A stretch of 9,592 nucleotides of DNA from Bilophila wadsworthia ATCC 49260 (GCF_000701705.1 NZ_JNJP01000107.1:1-9592), one strand, 5' to 3'. Counted from the first letter of the stretch, positions 1 through 6,613 are shown. The notes: a model not told the origin generated them from the sequence alone. A program made the numbers and translations.

Positions 1-4
1 GGGG

Positions 5-53
5 TTTGGGGAGGGGGAAGGGCCCCTTTTAGGGGCCCTTCCCCCTCCCCAAA
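5..53. repeat. Perfect 23-bp intergenic hairpin after livF (element 1)
   Basis: The two arms, 5-27 and 31-53, are exact reverse complements (23 bp) around a 3-nt loop. The outer arm is purine on one strand and pyrimidine on the other (G4-A-G5-A2-G3), and the core is GGGCCCCT/AGGGGCCC. It starts 10 nt beyond the livF stop codon, so it would form at the 3' end of the liv transcript. On the minus strand the stem is followed by C-rich sequence, not a U-tract, so it is not a textbook intrinsic terminator. It may instead stabilise the 3' end or act in both directions. Three related structures lie at 859-909, 6302-6368 and 9537-9592. Confidence 0.85.
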
Positions 54-62
54 GGCTTCGCC

Positions 63-770
63 CTACGCCCCGAGATAGGCTTCCTGAATGCTCGGGTTGG
101 CGAGGAGATGGGCGGCGGTGTCTTCCATGACAACGCGCCCAAGCTCCAGCACATACCCTCGGGTCGCCAATTTGAGCGCGGCGCGGGCGTTCTGTTCCAC
201 AATAAGAATGGTCACGCCGGACTGGTTGATGGCGCGGATCGTCTCAAAGATGGACTTCACGAGCAGGGGGGCGAGGCCGAGCGAAGGCTCATCCAGCAAC
301 AGCAGCTTGGGCTGGCCCATGAGCGCACGCCCGATGGCCAGCATCTGCTGTTCGCCGCCGGAAAGCGTCCCGGCAAGCTGATCCTTGCGCTCGTGCAGAC
401 GGGGGAACAGATCAAAAATCCAGTCCAGCGTCTGCTCGGCCTTTTCCTTGTCCCCCACGGTGAACGCACCGAGGCGCAGGTTTTCGAGCACGGTGAGCAC
501 CCCGAATACCCGGCGGCCTTCGGGCGACTGGGTCAACCCGCGCCGCACCACTTCATGGCTCGGCAGGGTGTGCAGATCCTCTCCCTGAAAACGAACCGCG
601 CCGCCGGAAGCCCGCACAAGCCCGCTGATGGTCAGCAGGGTCGTGGTTTTTCCGGCGCCATTCGCACCAAGGATACTCACGATTTCGCCTTCGTCAACGC
701 GCAGGCTCACGCCGTGCAGCACTTCTTCCGTGCCGTACCCGGCTTGCAGATTTTCGACTTCCAGAAACAT
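63..770 (-). CDS. livF: LivF: ATP-binding protein of Liv-type (branched-chain amino acid) ABC importer
   Basis: Cytoplasmic ATPase subunit, 235 aa, the usual LivF length, and the last gene of the liv operon. Visible motifs are Walker A GANGAGKT at 35-42 with K41, Q-loop Q81 in TQSPEGR, signature LSGGE at 136-140, Walker B LLLLDEP ending at 162 with catalytic E161, and the LivF-typical C-terminal GYVLELGRV. At the H-switch position the sequence is VEQN, so Gln193 replaces the histidine; from memory this is normal in LivF and implies that LivF and LivG contribute unequally to hydrolysis. The ATG start is preceded by GGGAG with a 5-nt spacer. A 145-bp gap containing a long hairpin separates it from livG upstream, so its level may differ from the rest of the operon. 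Substrate cannot be read from this subunit. Confidence 0.95.
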   Translation of the reverse strand: MFLEVENLQAGYGTEEVLHGVSLRVDEGEIVSILGANGAGKTTTLLTISGLVRASGGAVRFQGEDLHTLPSHEVVRRGLTQSPEGRRVFGVLTVLENLRLGAFTVGDKEKAEQTLDWIFDLFPRLHERKDQLAGTLSGGEQQMLAIGRALMGQPKLLLLDEPSLGLAPLLVKSIFETIRAINQSGVTILIVEQNARAALKLATRGYVLELGRVVMEDTAAHLLANPSIQEAYLGA

Positions 771-858
771 CCGAACTCCCGGATCGTCCGTTTACAGACG
801 GGAAAAACATATCCCCCCCACCTCCATTACGAAAAATTTAGGAGGGAGGGGATGGGGT

Positions 859-909
859 TCGGGGAAGGGGAGGGAAGCCCTTTTTAAAGGGTTCCCTCCC
901 CTTCCCCGA
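859..909. repeat. Long hairpin between livG and livF (element 2)
   Basis: Arms 859-882 and 887-909 pair almost perfectly, with one bulged G at 877 and a TTTA loop. The outer 17 bp are purine-rich (C-G4-A2-G4-A-G3-A2) and the inner part is CCCTT/AAGGG. It begins 7 nt after the livG stop, inside the operon. The minus-strand sequence beyond the stem is C-rich (GAACCCCATCCCC), not a U-tract, so full termination is unlikely. It more plausibly gives partial attenuation or protects the upstream livKHMG message from 3' exonuclease. It belongs to the same hairpin family as 5-53. Confidence 0.8.
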
Positions 910-915
910 TTCTCT

Positions 916-1677
916 CTAATCATCCTGCCCCAAATAGGCTTCAATAACTTTAGGATCGCGGCGCACGACGTCGGGCGAACCGCTGGCGATAAGCGAACCG
1001 TACTCAAGTACAAGGAGCTTCTCGCACACCTTCATGACGAGGCCCATGTCGTGCTCGATGAGCAGAACCGTCACCCCCCGCTGGCGGATGGCGTAGATAA
1101 GCTCGATGAGCACCGCCGTTTCGGGGTCGTTCATGCTCCCGGCGGGCTCGTCGAGAATGATGAGCTTGGGATCGGAGGCCAGCGCACGGGCGATTTCGAG
1201 CAGGCGCTGGTTGCCGTAAGACAGGCTCCCGGCCTCCTCGGCATAACTATCGGCAAGGCCGACGAACTCCAGCTCGTTCATGGCCCGCTCAAGGGCGGCC
1301 CGCTCCTCGCGGCGCTGCGCCGGGGTGTGGAACATGGAGCCGATGATCCCGCTGTGCATCCGGCAATGGCGGCCCGCAAGGACGTTCTCCACCAGCGGCA
1401 GCGTGGGGAACAGGCGGATGGACTGGAACGTCCGGGCAATGCCGAGGCCCACGATGGTATGCGGCTTCATGCCCTTGATGGACTGCCCGGCGAACCGGAT
1501 GTCGCCGCCGTCCGGAACGTAGTTGCCCGTGATCAGGTTGAACACCGTGGTCTTGCCCGCACCGTTGGGGCCGATGAGCCCCACGATGCTGCCCTGCTCC
1601 ACGTCAAAGGACACTTCGTTCACGGCGGTCAGGCCGCCGAAAATCTTGGTCACGGTCTGCAAAGAGAGAAGGCTCAT
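916..1677 (-). CDS. livG: LivG: ATP-binding protein of Liv-type ABC importer
   Basis: Cytoplasmic ATPase subunit of 253 aa, partner of LivF. Motifs: Walker A GPNGAGKT at 36-43 with K42; Q-loop ARTFQ with Q85; the long LivG insertion between the Q-loop and signature (about 100-148, including HTPAQRREE); signature LSYGN at 152-156 in the LivG-type context YGNQRLLEIARAL; Walker B IILDEP with E177; H-switch H209 in LLIEHDMG. After Walker B the sequence reads DEPAGSMND where LivG proteins usually have DEPAAGLN or DEPAAGMN, a small D-loop deviation. The ATG overlaps the livM stop as ATGA, and AAGGAGGGC lies about 6 nt upstream, a strong ribosome-binding site that supports this start and translational coupling. 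Confidence 0.95.
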   Translation of the reverse strand: MSLLSLQTVTKIFGGLTAVNEVSFDVEQGSIVGLIGPNGAGKTTVFNLITGNYVPDGGDIRFAGQSIKGMKPHTIVGLGIARTFQSIRLFPTLPLVENVLAGRHCRMHSGIIGSMFHTPAQRREERAALERAMNELEFVGLADSYAEEAGSLSYGNQRLLEIARALASDPKLIILDEPAGSMNDPETAVLIELIYAIRQRGVTVLLIEHDMGLVMKVCEKLLVLEYGSLIASGSPDVVRRDPKVIEAYLGQDD

Positions 1678-2675
1678 GCCGCGCCCTCCTTCCGGGCCGT
1701 CCGGGGAGCGACCGGCGAGCTGAAATCACGCGTGCGCCGCAACAGCCGCCGCACATCGTACCGGCGCGGCGAAGGCGGCAGAAGCCCCTGCGGGCGCACC
1801 ACCATCATGATCATCATGGCAAGGCCGAAGACGAGCATACGGGCGCTGGCGAAGTCACGGAACATTTCCGGCAGGGCCACGATGAGGAACGTGCCGAGCA
1901 AGACGCCGATCTGGCTGCCGCCGGAGAGGATGACCACGGCAAAGACCACCACCGATTCCCAAAAGGTAAACGAACTCGGGGAAATGATGGTCATCTTGGC
2001 GGCAAAGAGGTTCCCGGCCATGCCCGCCCAGAACGCGCCGATGACGAAGGCCATGAGCTTCAGGTGCGCCACGTCCATGCCGCAGCCCTCGGCGGCGGTG
2101 TCGTCTTCCTTGATGCAGTTCAACGCGCGGCCGAAACGCGACTCGGAAAGCCAATGGAACAGCAGCACGGTAAGCCCGACCATGATCCAGATGAGGTAGT
2201 AGAACTGGATGGCCTTGCGGATCTTGATGCCGAAAAGTTCAGGACGGGCGATGCCGAAAATGCCGTTCGCGCCGCCGGTCAGGCCGAACACGTCGTTGAT
2301 CAGGGCGATGCGGACGATTTCCACGATGCCGATGGTCACGATGAGCAGGTAGTCGCCGCGCAGGTGGATGATGGGCCGGGCCACGATCAGCGCGAACAGC
2401 GCCGCCGCCGCGCCCGCCACGGGGATGAGCAGCAGGATGGGGATCTGGTAGTGCGTATTCAGGATCGCGGTCACATACGCGCCCACGGCATAGAACGCCG
2501 CGTGCCCCATGTGGAAGATCCCCGCCTGCCCGAGGATGACGTTCAGGGAGAGCGCCAGCAGCGCGTACAGGCCCACGTTGACGGCCACTTCGGTCCAATA
2601 GGTGTTCATGCCGAGCGGCAACACCGCCACAAGGACGGCGACCAGCACGGGGTAATAGCGTTTGAACAGGCTCAT
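1674..2675 (-). CDS. livM: LivM: permease subunit of Liv-type ABC importer
   Basis: Inner-membrane permease, 333 aa, with multiple hydrophobic helices. The conserved early LivM block GQAGIFHMGHAAFYAVGAY begins at residue 49. The cytoplasmic coupling-helix region SRFGRALNCIKEDD to about 202 has the AAEGCG(M/I)D arrangement that meets the ATPase subunits. The late block VVVFAVVILSGGSQIG and the C-terminal MVVRPQGLLP motif are also typical. A basic tail (RRYDVRRLLRRTRDF) follows the last helix. The first ATG overlaps the livH stop (ATGA) and its own stop overlaps livG (ATGA), so the three genes are translationally coupled. A weak AGGGTGG lies about 10 nt before the start. No frameshift or missing block is seen. 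Confidence 0.95.
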   Translation of the reverse strand: MSLFKRYYPVLVAVLVAVLPLGMNTYWTEVAVNVGLYALLALSLNVILGQAGIFHMGHAAFYAVGAYVTAILNTHYQIPILLLIPVAGAAAALFALIVARPIIHLRGDYLLIVTIGIVEIVRIALINDVFGLTGGANGIFGIARPELFGIKIRKAIQFYYLIWIMVGLTVLLFHWLSESRFGRALNCIKEDDTAAEGCGMDVAHLKLMAFVIGAFWAGMAGNLFAAKMTIISPSSFTFWESVVVFAVVILSGGSQIGVLLGTFLIVALPEMFRDFASARMLVFGLAMMIMMVVRPQGLLPPSPRRYDVRRLLRRTRDFSSPVAPRTARKEGAA

Positions 2676-3577
2676 AACTTGTCGGCCACCCTTTCACCGA
2701 GGAGGCCGGTGGGCCTGATGATGAGAATGAGGATGAGCACGAGGAAGGCAATGGCGTCCTTCCACGCCATGGCGAGATACGACGCGCCGAGCGCCTCGAT
2801 CACGCCGAGCAGCAGCCCGCCGATCATGGCTCCGGGGATGTTCCCGATGCCGCCGAGGATGGCCGCGGTGAACGCCTTGAGGCCGTAGGACCAGCCCATC
2901 GTAAAGTCGATCTGCCCGTAGTACGTGCCCACCATAACCCCGGCGACGCCGCCGAGCCCCGCGCCGATGAAGAACACCAGCGAGATCACGCGGTCCACGT
3001 TGATGCCCATGAGCCGGGCCGCGCCCTGATCGATGGCGACGGCGCGGATGGCGGTCCCCATACGGGTGCGGTTGATGAAGGCGTACAACGCCAGCATGAG
3101 CACCAGCGAACTGACGATGACGATGACGCGCATCAACGGCACGTTCAGCCCGAAGATATTGAACGTCAGCGTGGGAATGAGGTTTTCCGGGTAGACGTAG
3201 ACGCGCGCGCCGTAGATGAGCATGACAGCGTTCTGGAAGACGATGGACGCGCCAAGGGCGGACACCACGGCGGCAAGGCGGTTGGCCTTGCGCAGCGGAC
3301 GGTAGGCCACCCGCTCCAGCGCGACGCCGAGCAGGGCCACCAGACCGAACACGATGATCACCACAAGCCCCACCGCCAGTACGGGCGTCATGCTTCCGGA
3401 GAGGCCGCCGGACACAAGCAGAGTCATTCCGAGATACGCCCCGATGGTGAAAATGTCGCCGTGCGCGAAGTTGATCAGCTTCAACACGCCGTACACCATC
3501 GTATAGCCGAGCGCGACGAGGGCATAAATGCCGCCCACGGCAAGGCCATTGATGAGCTGCTGTAAAAATTCGTTCAT
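2672..3577 (-). CDS. livH: LivH: permease subunit of Liv-type ABC importer
   Basis: Inner-membrane permease, 301 aa from the chosen start MNEFLQQLINGLAVGGIYAL. The family signature from GGIYAL through INFAHGD (15-41) is intact, as are the coupling loop around residues 170-197 (IRAVAIDQGAARLMGINVDRV), the block GLKAFTAAILGGIGNIPGAMIGG and the C-terminal LIIRPTGLLGE. The reading frame stays open for 36 further codons to 3685, but that Arg-rich extension does not resemble LivH N-termini and runs into intergenic hairpins, so 3577 is preferred. No good Shine-Dalgarno precedes it: the mRNA has CCTCCTGATGAT before ATG. It is separated from livK by 197 bp of structured spacer. Confidence 0.93.
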   Translation of the reverse strand: MNEFLQQLINGLAVGGIYALVALGYTMVYGVLKLINFAHGDIFTIGAYLGMTLLVSGGLSGSMTPVLAVGLVVIIVFGLVALLGVALERVAYRPLRKANRLAAVVSALGASIVFQNAVMLIYGARVYVYPENLIPTLTFNIFGLNVPLMRVIVIVSSLVLMLALYAFINRTRMGTAIRAVAIDQGAARLMGINVDRVISLVFFIGAGLGGVAGVMVGTYYGQIDFTMGWSYGLKAFTAAILGGIGNIPGAMIGGLLLGVIEALGASYLAMAWKDAIAFLVLILILIIRPTGLLGERVADKL

Positions 3578-3655
3578 ATCATCAGGAGGTTTGATAAAGG
3601 ATTGAAGCGGACGGAAGCGGAACTCCCGAACCCGGAACCTTATGGCCCCGGCCCG

Positions 3656-3679
3656 CCGTGTCGGAAGCCCCAGACACGG
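3656..3679. repeat. Stem-loop 3 of the livK-livH spacer
   Basis: CCGTGTC (3656-3662) pairs exactly with GACACGG (3673-3679) around a 10-nt loop. On the liv transcript it is the third and last stem-loop of the livK-livH spacer, about 80 nt before the livH start. No U-tract follows on either strand, so it is better read as an mRNA structure than a terminator. Confidence 0.5.
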
Positions 3680-3683
3680 AAGC

Positions 3684-3710
3684 ACGGCGACCGGGGAACC
3701 CCGTCACCGT
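3684..3710. repeat. Stem-loop 2 of the livK-livH spacer
   Basis: An imperfect hairpin: ACGG-c-GAC (3684-3691) pairs with GTC-a-CCGT (3703-3710). Continuing inward past one bulged C (3692), GGGG (3693-3696) pairs with CCCC (3699-3702). It has 11 to 12 pairs, one mismatch (C3688/A3706) and one bulge. It is the middle one of three consecutive stem-loops in the spacer. Confidence 0.55.
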
Positions 3711-3720
3711 ACCCAAGAAA

Positions 3721-3767
3721 AGAAGCCGAAACTTCTGAGGCTCCCGGAAGGCATCCTCCCGGGAGCC
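3721..3767 (-). terminator. Stem-loop just after livK: partial terminator or mRNA-stabilising structure
   Basis: GGCTCCCGG (3739-3747) pairs exactly with CCGGGAGCC (3759-3767). Past one mismatch the stem gains three more pairs, leaving a CAT loop. On the minus strand it begins 8 nt after the livK stop. It is followed by a small second hairpin (AGAAG/CTTCT, 3721-3736) and then TTTCTT, giving a T-rich run consistent with inefficient termination. Hairpins placed directly after a binding-protein gene commonly let it be made in excess of its permease genes; that role is inferred here. Confidence 0.6.
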
Positions 3768-3774
3768 GAAAACC

Positions 3775-4905
3775 TTACTTCTGAAGCACGAACCCGCCGT
3801 TGCCGTCCACTTCGTAGACCTTGTAAAGGTCGCCGATGCGGTCGCCCTTTTCGTTGAAGCCGAGCTTGCCGGTCAGGCCGGGATATTCCTTGAGATCCTT
3901 CTTGAGGTACTTGGCCACGGCTTCCGGATTGGCATCCGTCCCGGCCTGGAGCGCCGCGACGATGACTTTGAAGGCGTCGCCGGCCAGCACGGACCACACG
4001 GAACTCGGCAGGCTGTTGTACTGCGCCTTGTAGCGGGAGAAGAAATCCTTGGCTTCGGGGGTATCGAAGTCGTGGGCGGACGGCGGGCTGATGAAGAAAT
4101 AGCCCTTGGCGGCATCCTTGCCCGCGATCTTCACGAGGTCGGTATTGTTGGCGGCGTCGCCGCCCATCATGGGCACGTCCCAATGCATTTCCTTCTTCTG
4201 GCGGAGCAGCATACCCGCTTCGGGGTAATAGCCGGTGAAGAAGATGAGGTCGGGATCGGCGGCCTTCAGCTTGGTGAGGATGGCGGTGTAGTCGCGCTCG
4301 CTCGGGGTCAGGGCGTCGTAGAACACCACAGGCACGCCCGCGTCCTTGAGGCCCTTCTGCGCTTCTTCGGCGAGGCCCTTGGCGTAGGAGGAATTGTCGT
4401 GCAGGATGGCGACCTTCTTGAAGCCCTTGGCGGCAATGACCTTGCTGGCCACGCGGCCCTGTTCGTCATCGCGGGGGCAGGTGCGGAAGAAAAGGGGAAG
4501 GCCCTTTTCCGTCAGGCGCACGCTGGTGGACCCCGTGGCGATCTGCATGATTTCGGCTTCGTCGATGATGTTCTGGGAAGCCTCGGTCACGGCGGAACCG
4601 TACGTCCCGATGACCGCCATTACCCCGGCGGAGGCCAGCTTCTGGGCGGCGAGGGAGGCCGTGCGCGGATCGCCCGCGTCGTCTTCCACAATCAGCTCGA
4701 TCTGCTTGCCGTTGATGCCGCCCGCCTTGTTCACTTCCGAAACGAGCAGGCTCACGATCTGCTGCATGTCCTGGCCTTCGCTGGCCCACTTGCCGGTAAG
4801 CGGGCACATCAGGCCGATGCGGATAGCGTCCGCGGCAAAGGAGGGACCGGCCGCCAGCATGAGCATGGCGGCGACAAGCATCAGTTTTTTCACAAGATTG
4901 TTCAT
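3775..4905 (-). CDS. livK: LivK-like periplasmic substrate-binding protein of Liv-type ABC importer
   Basis: Periplasmic ligand-binding subunit (Leu/Ile/Val-binding family, Peripla_BP_6), 376 aa, first gene of the operon. Residues 1-24 form a classic signal peptide: basic NNLVKK, a hydrophobic core, then GPSFA before the predicted cut at A24/A25. The mature protein opens with IRIGLMCPLTG. Ligand-site blocks of the family are visible: GTYGSAVTEAS (100-110), ATGSTS (123-128), Tyr174 in HDNSSYAKG and Tyr227 in FTGYYPEAG. Where E. coli LivJ/LivK have the ammonium-binding Glu in MGPEG, this protein has MGGD (D250), so ligand class is uncertain. An in-frame extension to 5013 (36 codons) is rejected because it would bury the signal peptide; AGGGGA sits 6 nt before the chosen ATG. 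Confidence 0.93.
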   Translation of the reverse strand: MNNLVKKLMLVAAMLMLAAGPSFAADAIRIGLMCPLTGKWASEGQDMQQIVSLLVSEVNKAGGINGKQIELIVEDDAGDPRTASLAAQKLASAGVMAVIGTYGSAVTEASQNIIDEAEIMQIATGSTSVRLTEKGLPLFFRTCPRDDEQGRVASKVIAAKGFKKVAILHDNSSYAKGLAEEAQKGLKDAGVPVVFYDALTPSERDYTAILTKLKAADPDLIFFTGYYPEAGMLLRQKKEMHWDVPMMGGDAANNTDLVKIAGKDAAKGYFFISPPSAHDFDTPEAKDFFSRYKAQYNSLPSSVWSVLAGDAFKVIVAALQAGTDANPEAVAKYLKKDLKEYPGLTGKLGFNEKGDRIGDLYKVYEVDGNGGFVLQK

Positions 4906-5230
4906 GCTTTCCCCTGAGAAATGGAACGTTTTTCGGATGGGACGACGGGGCGGGACGGCCGGGGCCCTGCTTTTCCGAAAGAAACAGACGGCATCCCGCA
5001 TGGTGCCAAGCATCTACCGTACAACAAAATAAGGAAAAACGGAACCCGCTCCGGGCACGTCATCCGCCCCGTTTTTCGCCGGATCGCCGCGTCGGGCAGG
5101 GCAAAAGGGGCCGCCCGGGCCTGCGCACCGCCGAAAGCTACGGATGAGAGTACAAAAATTCGTCCCTTGATTTGTAGAAAATGAGACTATATGTTCAGTG
5201 CAATGTACGATTTTCCCTTAGAGGTGCCCT
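4906..5230. promoter_or_regulatory. Divergent intergenic region between livK and the zinc-ribbon/YIP1 gene
   Basis: This 325-bp gap has no credible gene. It should carry the promoters of both divergent transcription units. The part from about 5145 to 5220 is AT-rich, the rest GC-rich. In the livK leader, TTTCGGA (4931-4937) pairs with TCCGAAA (4974-4980) around a GC-rich loop containing GGCCGGGGCC, about 25 nt before the livK start; it could influence livK expression. A TATAGT on the minus strand (5186-5191) resembles a -10 box for livK but has no good -35, and it would leave a leader of about 275 nt. Confidence 0.5.
5167..5195 (+). promoter_or_regulatory. Possible sigma70-type promoter of the zinc-ribbon/YIP1 gene
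   Basis: TTGATT (5167-5172) and TATGTT (5190-5195), each matching four of six consensus bases, are 17 bp apart and lie in the AT-rich part of the divergent region. Transcription would begin near 5202, about 28 nt before the GTG start. The match is weak and rests on position and spacing. Confidence 0.3.
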
Positions 5231-6289
5231 GTGCTGATCCGTTGCCCTGAATGCCGGTTTGAACGCCAGATAGACGAGAACGCCATTCCCGCCAATGCGG
5301 CGATGGCGACCTGCCCGCATTGCCAATACCGTTTCCGTTTCCGCAACCCGGACGGAACGCCCGTTGTCGACGAGACGCCCGCAGCCGCTCCCGCCCCGCA
5401 AACGGCTCCCGCCGGGCGCCCCCTGCCTCCGGATTTGGACGGCGACGATCCGCTGCCGCCCGGAGCGATGGTCCCCCGTATTCCGGGCGACCATGACGCC
5501 TCCGCGCCGACTCCCGAGGTCCCCGAAGCCGAGCCCCAAAAGGGCCAGCCGGCCCCCCCGCAAAACGTTGCGGAAAAGCGCTCCGACTTCTGGAACAATT
5601 TCCAGAAGAAACGCGACGGGGAAAGCAAGGGCAAAGGCGGCATCGCAGCCGCCATGCATGTCGACGGCACCGACGTCCCGTGGGAAGAGCCCAAGCGCTA
5701 CAACCTCTTCATGGCCCTTTACCAGACCATCCTGCGGGTGATGTTCAACGCGCCCCGCTTCTTCGCCGCCCTGCCCGCCACCAACGGCAAACTGACCCGC
5801 CCGCTCGTGTTCTACCTCATCCTCGGCATGTTCCAGACCCTCGTCGAGCGCATGTGGTACCTCATGAGCATTCAGGCCAGCGGGCCTTCCATCACCGACC
5901 CCAAATTGCAGGAAGTCCTCGGCGACGTGGCACAGAGCATGAGCCTGCCCCTGACCATCCTCCTGACGCCGGGCATCCTTGCCATCCAGCTCTGTTTCTT
6001 CGCGTCGGTCTTTTACCTCATGCTGCGGCTCGTACAGCCGGAAAACGTCCAGTTCCGCACGGTGTTCCGGGTCATCGCCTACAGCGCCGCGCCCACCGTG
6101 GTCTGCATCGTCCCTCTGGTCGGCCCGCTCGTGGGCAGCATCTGGTTCGGCGTCTGCTGCTTCATCGGATGCAAGTACTCCATGCGCCTGCCGTGGTCCC
6201 GCACCGGGCTGGCCCTCGGCCCGCTCTACCTCATCGCGTTCGCCATCGGTATGCAGCTTATCCGGCAGTTCCTGAGCATGAGCGCCTAA
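5231..6289 (+). CDS. MJ0042-type zinc-ribbon / YIP1-like membrane protein
   Basis: 352 aa, starting at GTG with GAGG 6 nt upstream. Three parts are visible. First, an N-terminal zinc ribbon: C5-P-E-C8 and C28-P-H-C31 with YRFRF after it, the MJ0042-finger pattern. Second, a low-complexity Pro/Ala/acidic linker (about 40-115) and a charged stretch (116-157), likely disordered and cytoplasmic. Third, a membrane domain from about 158 with hydrophobic segments near 190-212, 239-265, 284-312 and 326-347, and the opening MFNAPRFFAAL typical of bacterial YIP1 domains. It also has several intramembrane cysteines (C255, C292, C309, C310, C314). No enzymatic motif is seen and the function is unknown; a metal-binding regulatory or scaffold role at the inner membrane is a guess. 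It diverges from livK and has a GC-rich hairpin shortly after its stop. Confidence 0.85.
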   Translation: MLIRCPECRFERQIDENAIPANAAMATCPHCQYRFRFRNPDGTPVVDETPAAAPAPQTAPAGRPLPPDLDGDDPLPPGAMVPRIPGDHDASAPTPEVPEAEPQKGQPAPPQNVAEKRSDFWNNFQKKRDGESKGKGGIAAAMHVDGTDVPWEEPKRYNLFMALYQTILRVMFNAPRFFAALPATNGKLTRPLVFYLILGMFQTLVERMWYLMSIQASGPSITDPKLQEVLGDVAQSMSLPLTILLTPGILAIQLCFFASVFYLMLRLVQPENVQFRTVFRVIAYSAAPTVVCIVPLVGPLVGSIWFGVCCFIGCKYSMRLPWSRTGLALGPLYLIAFAIGMQLIRQFLSMSA

Positions 6290-6301
6290 AAAAATACCGT
6301 A

Positions 6302-6368
6302 TTGGGGAAGGAAGGGAAAACGTTTCTGGAGAAAAGGGAAGCCCCCACGCTTTTCCTCCCTTCCCCAA
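6302..6368. repeat. Imperfect purine/pyrimidine hairpin after the YIP1 gene (element 3)
   Basis: TTGGGGAAGG (6302-6311) pairs exactly with CCTTCCCCAA (6359-6368). The stem continues inward with one mismatch and one bulge to AAAA/TTTT. The loop holds a smaller TTTC-TGGA-GAAA hairpin (6323-6334), resembling the AAACTTTC-TGAA core of the element at 9537-9592. It lies 12 nt after the YIP1 stop. No U-tract follows on the plus strand. A pyrimidine run at 6385-6400 just beyond it looks like part of another arm, possibly a decayed copy. Confidence 0.65.
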
Positions 6369-6428
6369 ACCTGCCACGCGGAGCCCTTCCCTCCCTTTCT
6401 TAAAGGCTTTTGTGTTTCTCGAATCCCT

Positions 6429-6462
6429 GTCCGCAGCGCGCCCCAAAGCGGACTCTTTGGGG
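6429..6462. other. Two mutually exclusive stem-loops
   Basis: CCCCAAAG (6441-6448) pairs exactly with CTTTGGGG (6455-6462) around a 6-nt loop. GTCCGC (6429-6434) pairs exactly with GCGGAC (6448-6453), whose right arm lies in that loop and takes its closing G. Both cannot form together. The arrangement recalls attenuators, but no gene follows closely and no U-tract is present, so it may be chance. Confidence 0.35.
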
Positions 6463-6578
6463 AACGGTATGCATTTCAGCGTGGAAAGGTTCCAGCACGC
6501 TTCGTCCCCGCATAAAAAACACCGCTCACGGCTCTTTTTCCTTCTTCAAACCTCTTTTTGCGAGTCTTGAACAGCAAA

Positions 6579-6613
6579 AAACCGCCCTCCGAATGATTAC
6601 GGACGGGCGGTTT
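6579..6613. terminator. Bidirectional intrinsic-terminator-like hairpin
   Basis: AAACCGCCCTCCG (6579-6591) pairs with CGGA-c-GGGCGGTTT (6600-6613), 13 bp with one bulged C and an 8-nt loop. Read on the minus strand, the GC-rich stem ends in TTTTTT, the textbook form. Read on the plus strand it is followed by TTTCTCCCTTTTCTC, a weaker U-rich run. The known genes on both sides are on the plus strand, so it probably ends read-through from the YIP1 gene, but its stronger orientation points the other way. Confidence 0.8.

Noticed and set aside
628..2199. Long plus-strand open frame of about 520 codons opposite livG, livM and part of livF
   Set aside because: It runs antisense to three genes with intact family motifs; its translation shows no recognisable domain and is typical of a GC-rich shadow frame.
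3578..3685. N-terminal extension of LivH by 36 codons
   Set aside because: The extra residues are Arg-rich, unlike LivH N-termini, and the DNA overlaps an intergenic stem-loop (3656-3679). The conserved MNEFLQQLINGL start fits the family.
4990..5010. Sigma54-like site (TTGGCAC on the minus strand) upstream of livK
   Set aside because: The required GC does not occur at the correct distance: the bases 10 nt after GG are GA, so the -12 element is missing.
4906..5013. N-terminal extension of LivK by 36 codons
   Set aside because: It would place charged residues before a clear signal peptide. The internal ATG at 4905 has a well-placed AGGGGA.
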